A stretch of 41,022 nt of DNA from Candidatus Helarchaeota archaeon (GTDB lineage: Archaea; Asgardarchaeota; Lokiarchaeia; Helarchaeales; JABXJV01). A program made the translations under genes and the position numbers. This document shows, one piece after another, positions 40,865 to 41,022 of the stretch. The stretch lies in contig JABXJV010000184.1 in the NCBI GenBank assembly GCA_013375355.1, positions 1 through 41,022 on the forward strand, read 5' to 3'. The notes below the pieces were generated by a model. That model was not told where the DNA came from, did not search any database, and saw nothing but the letters and a program-made list of their open reading frames with translations. The stretch's first letter is position 1. Each line of letters begins with the position of its first letter.

Positions 40865-41022
40865 CTACATAAAATTCAGTAATTTTTTAATAATTTCATT
40901 TTCAACCTCGAGTTTAGATAGTTCTTCTTCAATATCTGTTATATTTTTTTTTGATTTTTGTAAAGCGGTTATAAATTCTTGGAGCTCCCAAGGATAAATT
41001 ATCCAAGCATTAACTTCTTGAA
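40865..41022 (-). CDS. C-terminal end of an unidentified gene (truncated by window edge)
   Basis: A minus-strand frame is open from the window end to TAG at 40865-40867, giving 51 residues: QEVNAWIIYPWELQEFITAL, then a charged, probably coiled-coil helix, ending NEIIKKLLNFM. Its stop lies 10 bases before the cgi121 start, so both are likely one operon. I cannot identify it from this fragment. Confidence 0.5.
   Translation of the reverse strand, partial: QEVNAWIIYPWELQEFITALQKSKKNITDIEEELSKLEVENEIIKKLLNFM

Overview
This AT-rich window is archaeal and most likely comes from an Asgard archaeon, probably of the Lokiarchaeia type; the exact lineage is inferred. Archaeal hallmarks are a uS13-uS4-uS11-Rpo3-eL18-uL13-uS9-Rpo10 operon, eL8-eS28-eL24, mevalonate kinase, RtcB with archease, archaeal-type TrpRS and the KEOPS subunit Cgi121. 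Asgard hallmarks are a full-length eukaryote-like actin ending in IHRCF, three Ras-like GTPases with roadblock, longin and V4R (TRAPP-fold) proteins, a JAMM protease, and a protein with E2/RWD-like repeats and a RING. Many genes start with TTG or GTG behind a good Shine-Dalgarno (SD) sequence.

Layout. 1-3.1 kb: the 3' part of a lipoate ligase gene, then a minus-strand operon roadblock / 90-aa protein / triple RWD-like plus RING protein. 3.3-4.4 kb: a leucine-rich-repeat gene split by an in-frame TAA, with a decayed copy of its 5' end beside it. 4.5-10.1 kb: a UbiA prenyltransferase, RtcB and archease, a longin-like protein, an intron-bearing tRNA-Ser, and a V4R/GTPase pair. 10.3-15.1 kb: surface-sugar genes (two nucleotide-sugar epimerase/dehydratases, a membrane GT2, a GT-C-like membrane protein). 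15.4-22.4 kb: ribosomal and RNA polymerase genes plus mevalonate kinase, interrupted between rpoN and mvk by a 1.3-kb islet bounded by an 18-bp direct repeat and holding an orphan gene and an Hsp70-like remnant. 22.4-28.3 kb: a minus-strand run of NDP kinase, isocitrate dehydrogenase, a GTPase with a C-terminal helical domain, TrpRS, a JAMM protein and a Gfo/Idh/MocA oxidoreductase. 28.4-30.9 kb: N-acylornithine carbamoyltransferase-like and LysK-like genes flanking a 59-aa zinc ribbon. 31.5-35.5 kb: actin, convergent with a 905-aa zinc-finger/repeat protein. 35.9-41 kb: a wHTH-CARF-like regulator, a Rab-like GTPase with an altered switch II, a CDP-alcohol phosphotransferase with a nucleotidyltransferase, Sua5, a THUMP protein and Cgi121.

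The most novel material is (i) the E2/RWD-like x3 plus RING protein, whose layout recalls FANCL, (ii) the zinc-finger protein beside actin, with 16 charged repeats and about nine copies of a P-T-F/Y-x-x-I/V-D/E motif, (iii) the V4R/GTPase gene pair, and (iv) the direct-repeat-bounded islet in the ribosomal locus. All functional links are inferred from sequence and gene order.
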